Of a DNA stretch of 64,000 bases, positions 48,904-56,712 are shown piece by piece. The stretch spans positions 496,001 through 560,000 of the forward strand of contig NZ_PXYI01000002.1 in the NCBI RefSeq assembly GCF_003012735.1. The letters run 5' to 3'. Source of the DNA: Allosphingosinicella deserti. Lineage in GTDB: Bacteria > Pseudomonadota > Alphaproteobacteria > Sphingomonadales > Sphingomonadaceae. The translations under genes and the position numbers were made by a program. The number at the start of each line of letters is the position of its first letter. Position 1 is the stretch's first letter. The notes beneath the pieces are model-generated. The model saw nothing but the letters and a program-made list of their open reading frames with translations. It was not told where the DNA came from and ran no database searches.

Positions 48904-50514
48904 TCATGCGTTCATCCACTGGCGGACAACCGAGGCGGATTCACCGGGGCTCGCCTTGACGGCGTCGCCGATCCGCTTCAGCGCCGAAAGCTTGATGCGG
49001 CCGTCCACCTGGGCGAGCGCGATCTCCTGATCGAGCATCGCCAATTCGCTCTGGGCGGATCGGATCGCTTCCAATTCCTCGAGGCTCTGGCCTTCGCCGT
49101 TCACCGCGCCCGGCAAAGCGGGCAGGCCGTCAGGGCCGGTCAGGGCCATTGCGGTGCCCGCCGCGCCGGCCGGGGCATCGCCGCGGCGGCGGTCGCGCAG
49201 CATCCGGGCGCCGAACAGGATCACGGCGGCGAGGATCAGCACCTTGAGCACGCTGAAAATCTGGTCCCAGGGCAGCTTGGACAGCATGCCGTCCGCTTCG
49301 CCGAGATCGTCGGGGGCGGCGAACGCCATGCTTTCCACCGCAACGCTGTCGCCGCGCTCGGCATCGAAGCCGACCGCATTCTCGACCAGGCGGGTCAGCC
49401 GGGTGATCTGCGCCGCGGGCACGCCGCGCGGGCCGCCGTCGACCAGCACCGCAACCGTCAGGCGATTGACCTTGCCGGGGGCGCGGACGGTGACGGTGTG
49501 GGTCGCGCTGTTGTCGTAGGTGGTGTCTTCCGAGCTCTCGTTCTTGCGCGACTGGCGGGTGTCGCCGCCGGCGCCGCCGGCCTGGCCCTGGTTCTCGGGC
49601 AGCTGGGTGGCGACGGTCGCCCCTTCGGCGCCGGCGTCATTCTCCTGGCTCTCGTCGCCGGATTCGACGGTGATCTGATGCTTCACGACCTGCTTGTCGG
49701 GATCGTAGACATTGGCTTCTTCGCGGCTCTGATCGCGCTCCAGCAAAGCGGCGACTTCGACGCGGACCTTGCCCTCGCCGACGATCGGCTCGACCAGGGC
49801 CTCGATCTGGTCGCGCATCCGCGCTTCCATCGCCGCTTGGCGCTCCTCGATCTCGGAGCTGTCGGCACCGCCGGCCTCGCCGGCACGGGCGAGCAGGGCG
49901 CCGGACTGGTCGACGATCGACACGCTCTCGGGCGACAATTCGGGCACGGACGACGACACCAGATAGCGGATCGACTGGATGCTCTGATTGGGCAGGTGGC
50001 CGCGAGTCTTCACCGTCACCGCGGCCGACGCCTTGCGGCCTTCGGCGGCGAACATCGGCCGTTCCGGCATGACGATGTGGACTCGGGCCTTCTGCACCGC
50101 CTCAAGGCTCTCGATCGATTTGACCAATTCGCCTTCGACCGCGCGGGTCTCGTTCAATTTGGCGCGCGAGGAGGAAACGCCGAACGGCTCTTCCTGATCG
50201 AGCACCTCATAGCCGATCTTGCCGCCCATCTGCTCGCCCGCCAGGCTCATGCGAAGCTCGGCAAGCCGATCCTGCGGCGCCATCACGCCGGTGCCGTCGG
50301 CACTGAGCTGGAAGGGGATGTTGTCCGCCTTCAATTTCTCGGTGATCGACTGGGCCGCCGCCGGATCGAGATCCGTATAGAGATAGCCAAGCTCCTGCGC
50401 CGGCTCGCGGAACGCGAGAAAGCCGAGGAGCAGGAGCAGCGCTCCGCCGACGCCGCCCATCAGCATCAGCCGCCTGGTGCCGATCTGAGCGGCAAAGTTA
50501 CGCAATCCGTCCAA
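48904..50514 (-). CDS. fliF: Flagellar MS-ring protein FliF
   Basis: About 536 residues. N-terminal membrane helix (LMLMGGVGGALLLLLGFLAF), ring-building motifs (YLYTDLDPAAAQSITEKL, VMAPQDRLAELRMSLA, ALEAVQKARVHIVMPER with one residue different), a hydrophilic linker rich in Asp/Glu/Gln, a second helix (IFSVLKVLILAAVILFGARML), and the FliG-binding tail IKLSALKRIGDAVKASPGESASVVRQWM. Start codon uncertain: TTG at 50514 (MDGLRNFAAQIGTRR) is preferred, TTG at 50532 is the alternative. Both fit the -10 box at 50565-50560, so the ATG-less start is probably genuine. Confidence 0.92.
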   Translation of the reverse strand: MDGLRNFAAQIGTRRLMLMGGVGGALLLLLGFLAFREPAQELGYLYTDLDPAAAQSITEKLKADNIPFQLSADGTGVMAPQDRLAELRMSLAGEQMGGKIGYEVLDQEEPFGVSSSRAKLNETRAVEGELVKSIESLEAVQKARVHIVMPERPMFAAEGRKASAAVTVKTRGHLPNQSIQSIRYLVSSSVPELSPESVSIVDQSGALLARAGEAGGADSSEIEERQAAMEARMRDQIEALVEPIVGEGKVRVEVAALLERDQSREEANVYDPDKQVVKHQITVESGDESQENDAGAEGATVATQLPENQGQAGGAGGDTRQSRKNESSEDTTYDNSATHTVTVRAPGKVNRLTVAVLVDGGPRGVPAAQITRLTRLVENAVGFDAERGDSVAVESMAFAAPDDLGEADGMLSKLPWDQIFSVLKVLILAAVILFGARMLRDRRRGDAPAGAAGTAMALTGPDGLPALPGAVNGEGQSLEELEAIRSAQSELAMLDQEIALAQVDGRIKLSALKRIGDAVKASPGESASVVRQWMNA

Positions 50515-50559
50515 GGAAAAGGCCCCAATCAACCGGAGGCCTGGTGCCTCCTCCACGAT

Positions 50560-50567
50560 ATCATAGG
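50560..50567 (-). promoter_or_regulatory. -10 box of the fliF operon
   Basis: Minus strand GCGTCCTATGATATCG, with TATGAT at 50565-50560, about 30-50 bp before the possible TTG starts of fliF. It matches the CCTATAAT pattern with one change. Confidence 0.45.
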
Positions 50568-50765
50568 ACGCGGCGAACCCGGCGCGGCGGCAAGGTAGGA
50601 ATTTTTTGCCGGGTGTTCCGGCGGTGCCTCGGCATGCCGGGGGCATGCCCACGCCGGAACACGGCCGCGCAGACGGCCGCCGGGAGGACTCGCGCCATGC
50701 CGGGGGCATGGTGGGTGCCGGTGCACGGCCGCGCAGACGGAGGGAGACTGCGCGGTGGCGGACAG

Positions 50766-51252
50766 ACACGCGCGGCAAAGAGGCGGCGGGCCGCCCGCGA
50801 GACCAACAAACAGGTGAAATACAGGCGAGGGTGGCGCGAGGAGCGTGCGCCGCACCCGAGGAGGGCGCGATGGGCCGGCCGCGCGAAGTTCGTGCTCAGG
50901 CGGTGAACACCACAGATGCGTCTGGCGGGCAGGTACGCGCGGCAGAGAGCAAGCGAGCCGCCCGCAAGAAAAAACAGGTGAAATACAGGCGGGGGCTGAG
51001 CAAGGCGCATGCGCCGAACGCGAGGAAGCGCCCTGCGCCCGCGGTGCGAAGGTTCGTGTTCAGGTCGTCCAACATTATCGAGTGGCGGCTGACGGGCGCA
51101 CGCGGCAGAGAGCAAGTGGGCCGCTTCCGACACAAAAGAACAGGTGAAATACAGGCGGGGGCAGCGCATGGCGCGTGCGCCGAACGCGAGGAAGCGCCCT
51201 GCGTCCGCCGCTGGAAGCTCGGTTCACGCTGTCAAAGACCACAGATCCATGG
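50766..51252. repeat. Three tandem copies of a ~165-bp repeat
   Basis: Imperfect tandem units start at about 50766, 50935 and 51098. Each contains CGCGGCAxAGAGxxAG, then the conserved core AACAGGTGAAATACAGGCG, then GCGCxTGCGCCGxACxCGAGGA and a GTTC/ACCACAGAT-type end. A fourth, more diverged copy is at about 52119-52260, immediately upstream of the virB2-like gene. No frame is conserved across copies, so the repeats are probably leader or promoter duplications rather than genes. Confidence 0.8.
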
Positions 51253-51698
51253 AAATGCACATGGACGTCCGGCACGCGCTCAGGGCTATGGCCGTCCGAC
51301 GCGCCTTTGAGCCTCGGCAGGTGCGGACATGTTCCCGGTTAGTTCTCTATCGCCAAAGACCGAAGATATCAAGGGAAAGTTGCGAAACGCGCAAATCGCC
51401 TGCCGGTCCGGGAGAGACGATGCAGGCGGAACGGGGCCGATGGTTCCAGCGGGAGAGCGTCGCTGCCGCCAGTGTGGAAGGCGGCATTCCCTGTCTTTGG
51501 GATGTCGACGGTGTCGCTCCGGACGGCACGCGTCACCCGTTCGTTCCCAGCGGCGCATTCTTCGCATCGCCGACTTCGATCCTGGCTGCACCACCAGTTA
51601 AAACTGGTGAGATAATGGTGACCGGATCGCGGCGCGGCCTGGTGGAGGGGAAACCGACGCCGGCAAAAGGCGATGATACCCGACCAGCCAGCCCCACC
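51253..51698. other. Region between repeats and virB2-like gene
   Basis: 446 bp with no convincing gene. A weak plus-strand frame begins at the ATG at 51419 with GGGAGAGACG upstream and runs antisense into the pilin gene; it contains a TonB-plug-like GEIMVTGSRRG. TTAAAACTGG lies near 51599. Possibly the remains of a larger gene. Confidence 0.35.
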
Positions 51699-52085
51699 TC
51701 AGTCGCAGCAGGTTCCGTAATCGGTGGGCGCCGAAGCCCCCGCGAACGGATCGTAGTTCCCGGGCGGCTGCGCGGGCGCGGGCATCGGTGCCACTGCCAC
51801 GGGCGCCGATATCACCACCGGCGCCGGGTCGGCCGCCCCGCCGATGCTCGCTGAGGCCGAGGTGAGCCCGGCAACGATCGTCGGCGCGCCGAACAGGATG
51901 AAGCACCCGATCACCACCTGCGCGGCCTTGCGATAATGCACCCGCCCGGTCAGCAGCATGAACCCGACCGCCGCCACGGCGATCGTCGCAACCGCGGTCG
52001 CGACGGAGCCGAGCAGCACGCCCTCGAGCCACGTCACCGCTGTCGTGAGCGCGCTTGGTTCGGTGACGAAGTCGAGGGGGATCAT
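51699..52085 (-). CDS. VirB2/TrbC-family pilin-like protein, orphan
   Basis: 128-residue membrane protein with the VirB2/TrbC layout: an N-terminal segment (AVTWLEGVLLGSVATAVATIAVAAVGFMLL in part), the family motif GFMLLTGRVHYRKAAQVVIGCFILFGAPTIVAGL (in part) with two hydrophobic helices around a short Arg/Lys-containing loop, and a Pro/Ala-rich tail ending in YGTCCD. VirB2 proteins are the pilus subunits of type IV secretion and conjugation systems. No other virB/trb gene is near, so it is an orphan. AAGGACG before the ATG supports the start. A diverged copy of the 165-bp repeat lies directly upstream. Confidence 0.8.
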   Translation of the reverse strand: MIPLDFVTEPSALTTAVTWLEGVLLGSVATAVATIAVAAVGFMLLTGRVHYRKAAQVVIGCFILFGAPTIVAGLTSASASIGGAADPAPVVISAPVAVAPMPAPAQPPGNYDPFAGASAPTDYGTCCD

Positions 52086-52682
52086 GGGTTCGACGTCCTT
52101 GGATACGGCGGCGATGGGCACGCATGGCCGAGAGTAAACGAGCTGCTCGAGAACGAAAGTAAAAACAGGTGCATCGCAGTTGGGATGGCGCGTGCGCCGC
52201 ACGCGCGGAGGCAACTTGCGCCAGCCGCACGAAGCCCCGGGTACCTGTCAAAGATCAAGGACCAGGGGAAGCGCAAACACGTCCGACGCGCAATCGGATG
52301 TGTGGCCGTGAGACGCACCTCTGTACTTGGGACGATCTTCCTGCAGCTCCCTATCGCTTCGGGCCGGCGAGATTTTTGTGACGCTGCGAGTTGCGCAAAG
52401 GACACATTCCGGTGGACACATTCCGGTGACGACACATTCCGGTGACAGTGCACTCAATAGGTCCCGAATCTTGAGAGCGGGGTTGCCCTTTGCGGGAGAT
52501 GAAACGAGGGTGCGGCGTCTCCGCCAAGCTGAGGCAATCGGCCGACAAGCAGGTGGTGCAGATTTCTTGTGGAGGCTCAAGGGCGAGGGCGGCCGTGACC
52601 TCCAGTCGCGCAAGCTGGGGCGATCTTGGGAGGTGAATTGGTGCACTGTCACCGTAACTCGTAACTTCGTAACTTCGTCCCG
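52086..52682. other. Gene-poor stretch with repeats, upstream of virB2-like gene
   Basis: About 600 bp without a gene. It holds the fourth 165-bp repeat copy (52119-52260), a block of short direct repeats at 52404-52445, and a run of CGTAACT-like repeats near 52652-52677. TTTGACAGG on the minus strand (about 52247-52239) could be a -35 for the pilin gene. Confidence 0.45.
52404..52445. repeat. Three short direct repeats of ACACATTCCGGTG
   Basis: Three copies of ACACATTCCGGTG separated by 1-3 bases. Too short and too few for a CRISPR. Possibly binding sites of one regulator, or a replication-slippage tract. Confidence 0.7.
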
Positions 52683-52886
52683 TCAGGTCAGCAGCGACCC
52701 CAGTCCGAACGCGACCAGCGCCGCGAAGGCGGTGACCGTCAGCCAGAAGGGCCGGCGGGCGAGGGGCAGGAAGAGGTGGCTGAGCTCGAGCATCGCGTTC
52801 GTCCCTGGCTTTCGCTTGCGGGCGCCCGTCTCCGGCCTGGGCCGTCGGCGGGCGCGCAGCCGTCGGATAAGCGGACAATGTGACAT
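52683..52886 (-). CDS. Possible small membrane protein after dnaE2
   Basis: 67-codon frame with a GGAG site 8 nt before the ATG at 52886. The start is Arg-rich (RRLRARRRPRP), followed by one hydrophobic helix (FWLTVTAFAALVAFGLGSLL) at the C-terminus. A shorter version from an internal Met (LELSHLFLPL) would be 36 residues. It begins 37 bp after the dnaE2 stop, so it may be the last gene of the SOS mutasome operon. No family recognised; coding is not certain. Confidence 0.45.
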   Translation of the reverse strand: MSHCPLIRRLRARRRPRPETGARKRKPGTNAMLELSHLFLPLARRPFWLTVTAFAALVAFGLGSLLT

Positions 52887-52923
52887 GGGAAGGACTCCGG
52901 GGGGGCGGGGGGGCTGGCGCCGG

Positions 52924-55900
52924 TCAGTGGAAGTTGCGGGACTTGAGGCGGATCGTGGGCGCGGCGTCGGCGGGCGGCGATGTTTCGGGCGGCGATGTTT
53001 CGGACGGGGCCGGAAGGGGGGCGGGCAGGGCCGCCGGCAGGGGCGCGTGCGGCCCGGTCTTGCGCTCCCGCGCGTCGTAGCCGCCCGTTTTGGCGCCGTC
53101 GGCCGGGCCGGTGCGATGGGGGAAATCCATCTGGCCGACGGCGTGGAGGCGCGGGGTCAGATCCTCCATGCGGGCGGTGACGACGTGGATGACCTCGCCC
53201 TCGCGCTGCACGACACCGCGGATCGAGAGCATCGCCGCGGAGAGCACGATCCGCCGCTGCGCCTCGAAGCGATCGGGCCACAGGATCGCATTGGCGACCC
53301 CGGTCTCGTCCTCGATGGTGATGAACAACACGCCCTTGGCCGATCCCGGCCGCTGGCGGATGAGGACGACTCCGACCACCTCGACCGCCTTGCCGTCTTT
53401 GGTGTGGGCGAGATCGCCGCAGCGCGTGACGCCGCGCCGATCGAGCTCCGGGCGGAGAAAGGCGACCGGGTGGGCGCGCAGGCTCAATTGGACGGCGCGA
53501 TAATCCTCGACCACTTCGCGGCCTTCGGTCATCGGGGTCAGCGCCACCGCCGGCTCGCGTCCTTCCAGCGCCGCGAACAGCGGCAGGGGCGCCTCGCCGA
53601 GCCCGCGCACCTGCCACAAGGCCTGGCGGCGATCGACTCCGAGCGAGGCGAAGGCATCGGCATCGGCGAGCTTCTCGAGCGCCGCCAGCGGCACCCCGGA
53701 ACGCCGCCAGACCTCCTCGATCGAGCGGAACGGGCTGTCCCCGCGCGCGGCGATGATCTGCGCCGCATGGATGTTGGACAGGCCGCGCACCATGCGCAGG
53801 CCGAGCCGGAGCGGGAGATAGCGATCCTCCCGGCGCGCTGGGCGCGTCGGGAGGGGGATCGCGCGCAGGGCGGTGGAGGGGCCAGCAGCACCCGAACCTC
53901 TCCCTGGAGCTTTTCCCCTTGATGGGGGGCGTTGCGCGGACGCTGATGCCTCCGAAGCCGAGTGGGTCTCGGGACCCCCTCCACCGCCTTGCAGGCGGTT
54001 CCCCTCCCCGCGAGCGGGGAGGATCTTTGGCGCACGTGAGGGTGCGACCCCCTCCAGCGTGCAGTCCCAGCGGCTTTCGTTGATGCAGATCGGCCGCACC
54101 GCGACATCGTGATCGCGGGCGTCGCGGACGATCTGGGCGGGGGCGTAGAAGCCCATCGGCTGGGCGTTGAGCAAAGCGCAGCAGAAGATGTCGGGATGGT
54201 GGCATTTCATCCAGCTCGACGCGTAGGCGATCTTGGCGAAGCTCGCGGCGTGGCTTTCGGGGAAGCCGTAGCTGCCGAAGCCTTCGATCTGCTTGAAGGT
54301 GCGCTCGGCGAATTCGTGGGCGTAGCCGCGGGCGACCATGCCGTGGATCAACTTGTCGCGGAAATGGCTGACCCCGCCGGTATATTTGAACGTCGCCATC
54401 GCGCGGCGAAGCTGATCGGCCTCGGCCGGGGTGAAGCCGGCGCCGACGATCGCGACCTTCATCGCCTGTTCCTGGAACAGCGGCACGCCCAAGGTCTTCT
54501 CGAGCACCGCGCGCAGCTCCGGCCGCGGATATTCCGGAACCTCCTTGCCCTCGCGGCGGCGCAGATAGGGGTGGACCATGTCGCCCTGGATCGGCCCGGG
54601 GCGGACGATCGCCACCTCGATGACGAGATCGTAGAAGCGCACCGGCTTCATCCGCGGCAGCATCGCCATCTGGGCGCGGCTCTCGATCTGGAAGACTCCG
54701 AGCGTGTCGGCCTTGCGGATCATCGCGAACACCTCCGGATCGTCGTCCTGGAGATCGGCGAGGCCGATATCGATGTGCTTGTGATCCCGGAGCAGATCGA
54801 AGGCGCGGCGCATGCAGCCGAGCATGCCGAGGCCGAGCACGTCGACCTTCATGAATTTCAGCGCCTCGATATCGTCCTTGTCCCATTCGATGACGCGGCG
54901 ATTCTCCATCGCCGCCGGCTCGATCGGCACGAGATCGTCGAGCCGCGCCTGGGTGAGCACGAAGCCGCCGGGATGCTGGGAGAGATGGCGCGGCGTGCCG
55001 ATCAGCTGGCGCGCAAGCTCCAGGGTCAGGGCAAGGCGCGGATCCTCGCTGTCGAGATTGAGCTCCTCGGCGTGGCGCTCCTCCACGCCTTCGTTCGACC
55101 AGCCCCACACCTGGCCGGCGAGCGCCGCGGTCATGTCCTCGGGCAGACCGAGCGCCTTGCCGACCTCGCGCACCGCGCCGCGGGCGCGGTAGCGGGTGAC
55201 GACGGCGGTGAGCGCGGCGCGGTGATGGCCGTAGGTCTCGTAGATCCACTGGATCACTTCCTCGCGCCGCTCATGCTCGAAATCGACGTCGATGTCGGGC
55301 GGCTCGGGCCGTTCGGGCGAGACGAAGCGCTCGAACAGCAATTCGTGCTGGATCGGATCGATCGAGGTGATTCCGAGCAGATAGCAGACGCAGCTGTTCG
55401 CCGCCGATCCGCGCCCCTGGCAAAGGATCCCCTTCGATCGCGCGAACTGGACGATCGAATTGACGGTGAGGAAATAGGGCGCGTAGCGGAGCTCGCCGAT
55501 CATCTCGAGCTCGTGGCGCAATTGCCGCGCGGTCGCTTCGGGCACGCCGGCCGGATAGCGGGTCCGCGCGGCGTCCCAGCTCATCTTTTCCAGCGCTTCC
55601 TGCGCGGTCATGCCGGGGATCACCGCTTCCTCGGGATATTGGTAGCGCAGCTCCGACAGATCGAAGGTGCAGCGGCGGGCGATCTCGGCCCCGGCGGCGA
55701 TCGCTTGCGGGTAAGCGGCGAAGCGCCGCGCCATTTCCCCGGGGCTCTTCAGGTGGCGATCGGCGTGGCGCTCGCGGCGAAAGCCCAAGGCGTCGATCGT
55801 GCATTTCTCGCGGATCGCGCTCATCACGTCCTGCAGCATCCGCCGCTCGGGGCTGTGATAGAGGATGTCGCCGCAGGCGACGCTGCGCACGCCGGCAGCC

Positions 55901-56409
55901 TCGGCCTGGGCATCGAGGCGGTGGAGGCGGAGCGCGTCGCCGGGGCGCCGGCGCTGGCTCAGCGCCTGGTAGGCGCGATCGCCGAACGTCCCCGCCAGCC
56001 GCCGCAGCAGGCGTGCATTTTCGGCATCGGCCGCATCGGGAAGGTGGATCGCGATCAGCCCGTCGGCATGGGCCTCGACGTCGCCCCAGTGGAGCGTGCA
56101 CGCGCCCTTGCCGGCCCGCGCCTTGCCGATCGACAGCAAGCGGGTGAGCCGCGACCAGCCGGGGCGATCGATCGGATAGACGAGCAGGCTGGTGTCGTCG
56201 GCGAGATCGAGCCGGCAGCCGGCGACCAGCCGCACCCCGGTCGCCTTCGCCGCCTCCCAGGCGCGGACGATGCCGGCGACCGAATTGCGATCGACGACGC
56301 CGAGCGCGGGCAGGCCGAGCAATGCCGCCGCCGAGAACAATTCCTCCGCCCCCGACGCCCCGCGCAGGAAGCTGAAATGCGACGTGACCTGGAGTTCGTG
56401 ATAGGTCAT
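52924..56409 (-). CDS. dnaE2: Error-prone DNA polymerase DnaE2 (ImuC) with an in-frame REP insertion
   Basis: 1161-residue C-family polymerase that, with ImuA and ImuB, copies past DNA damage during the SOS response. The PHP domain starts [22 protein letters not shown]. Polymerase motifs include [21 protein letters not shown], the catalytic [12 protein letters not shown], and [11 protein letters not shown] (third Asp). A helix-hairpin-helix/OB region follows, and the family C-terminus (RLKSRNFH). Residues about 787-862 (encoded by 54051-53824) are foreign to the family: low-complexity Pro/Arg/Gly sequence translated from REP-like palindromes. The frame is kept on both sides. Without it the length would be the usual ~1085. 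Confidence 0.95.
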   Translation of the reverse strand: MTYHELQVTSHFSFLRGASGAEELFSAAALLGLPALGVVDRNSVAGIVRAWEAAKATGVRLVAGCRLDLADDTSLLVYPIDRPGWSRLTRLLSIGKARAGKGACTLHWGDVEAHADGLIAIHLPDAADAENARLLRRLAGTFGDRAYQALSQRRRPGDALRLHRLDAQAEAAGVRSVACGDILYHSPERRMLQDVMSAIREKCTIDALGFRRERHADRHLKSPGEMARRFAAYPQAIAAGAEIARRCTFDLSELRYQYPEEAVIPGMTAQEALEKMSWDAARTRYPAGVPEATARQLRHELEMIGELRYAPYFLTVNSIVQFARSKGILCQGRGSAANSCVCYLLGITSIDPIQHELLFERFVSPERPEPPDIDVDFEHERREEVIQWIYETYGHHRAALTAVVTRYRARGAVREVGKALGLPEDMTAALAGQVWGWSNEGVEERHAEELNLDSEDPRLALTLELARQLIGTPRHLSQHPGGFVLTQARLDDLVPIEPAAMENRRVIEWDKDDIEALKFMKVDVLGLGMLGCMRRAFDLLRDHKHIDIGLADLQDDDPEVFAMIRKADTLGVFQIESRAQMAMLPRMKPVRFYDLVIEVAIVRPGPIQGDMVHPYLRRREGKEVPEYPRPELRAVLEKTLGVPLFQEQAMKVAIVGAGFTPAEADQLRRAMATFKYTGGVSHFRDKLIHGMVARGYAHEFAERTFKQIEGFGSYGFPESHAASFAKIAYASSWMKCHHPDIFCCALLNAQPMGFYAPAQIVRDARDHDVAVRPICINESRWDCTLEGVAPSRAPKILPARGEGNRLQGGGGGPETHSASEASASAQRPPSRGKAPGRGSGAAGPSTALRAIPLPTRPARREDRYLPLRLGLRMVRGLSNIHAAQIIAARGDSPFRSIEEVWRRSGVPLAALEKLADADAFASLGVDRRQALWQVRGLGEAPLPLFAALEGREPAVALTPMTEGREVVEDYRAVQLSLRAHPVAFLRPELDRRGVTRCGDLAHTKDGKAVEVVGVVLIRQRPGSAKGVLFITIEDETGVANAILWPDRFEAQRRIVLSAAMLSIRGVVQREGEVIHVVTARMEDLTPRLHAVGQMDFPHRTGPADGAKTGGYDARERKTGPHAPLPAALPAPLPAPSETSPPETSPPADAAPTIRLKSRNFH
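53824..54051. repeat. REP-like palindromic element inserted in dnaE2
   Basis: Contains GATCCTCCCGGCGCGCTGGG (about 53823-53842) with its partner TCGGGAGGGGGATC, and a second unit GAGTGGGTCTCGGGACCCCC, TCCACCGCCTTGCAGGCGGT, CCTCCCCGCGAGCGGGGAGG (about 53961-54033). The second unit is nearly identical to 56595-56661 outside the gene. The insert is about 228 bp, a multiple of three, with no stop in the dnaE2 frame. Confidence 0.85.
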
Positions 56410-56489
56410 CGCGCACGTCCGGCGTCATGAGCCCTCGCCCCCGCATTTGGGGCGGGTAGTGTGGTGGGCAGCGAACGAGACCCATGCGG

Positions 56490-56665
56490 CGATCGCCCTG
56501 AGATCCTCCCCGTACCGGGGAGAGGAACCGCCGCCGTCAGGCGGTGGTGGAGGGGGTCTGGAGACCCGCGTTGCGCTGAGAGTCTCAAGATCCGAGTGGG
56601 TCTCGGAACCCCCTCCACCGCATTGCATGCGGTCCCCCTCCCCGTACCGGGGAGGATTTGAGGAT
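56490..56665. repeat. Paired REP-like elements between imuB and dnaE2
   Basis: Two inverted units: GATCCTCCCCGTACCGGGGAG with AACCGCCGCCGTCAGGCGGT (about 56500-56545), and GAGTGGGTCTCGGAACCCCC, CCGCATTGCATGCGGT, CCTCCCCGTACCGGGGAGGAT (about 56595-56661). Such paired palindromes are typical mobile non-coding REP/BIME elements. The ~300-bp imuB-dnaE2 gap is mainly this element; no gene is seen in it. The hairpins could reduce dnaE2 transcription relative to imuA-imuB. Confidence 0.85.
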
Positions 56666-56712
56666 CCCCATCAAAAGGGAGGAGCGAGGCGGGAACCCGG
56701 CCGACACGCGCC

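Noticed and set aside
50766-51252. CRISPR array
   Set aside because: Units are ~165 bp and similar over their whole length, without short identical repeats and unique spacers; no cas genes.
51419-51854. Possible 145-codon plus-strand gene with a good ribosome site and GEIMVTGSRRG
   Set aside because: Mixed codon pattern, overlaps the pilin gene antisense for 150 bp, and only a short TonB-plug-like stretch; not enough to call.
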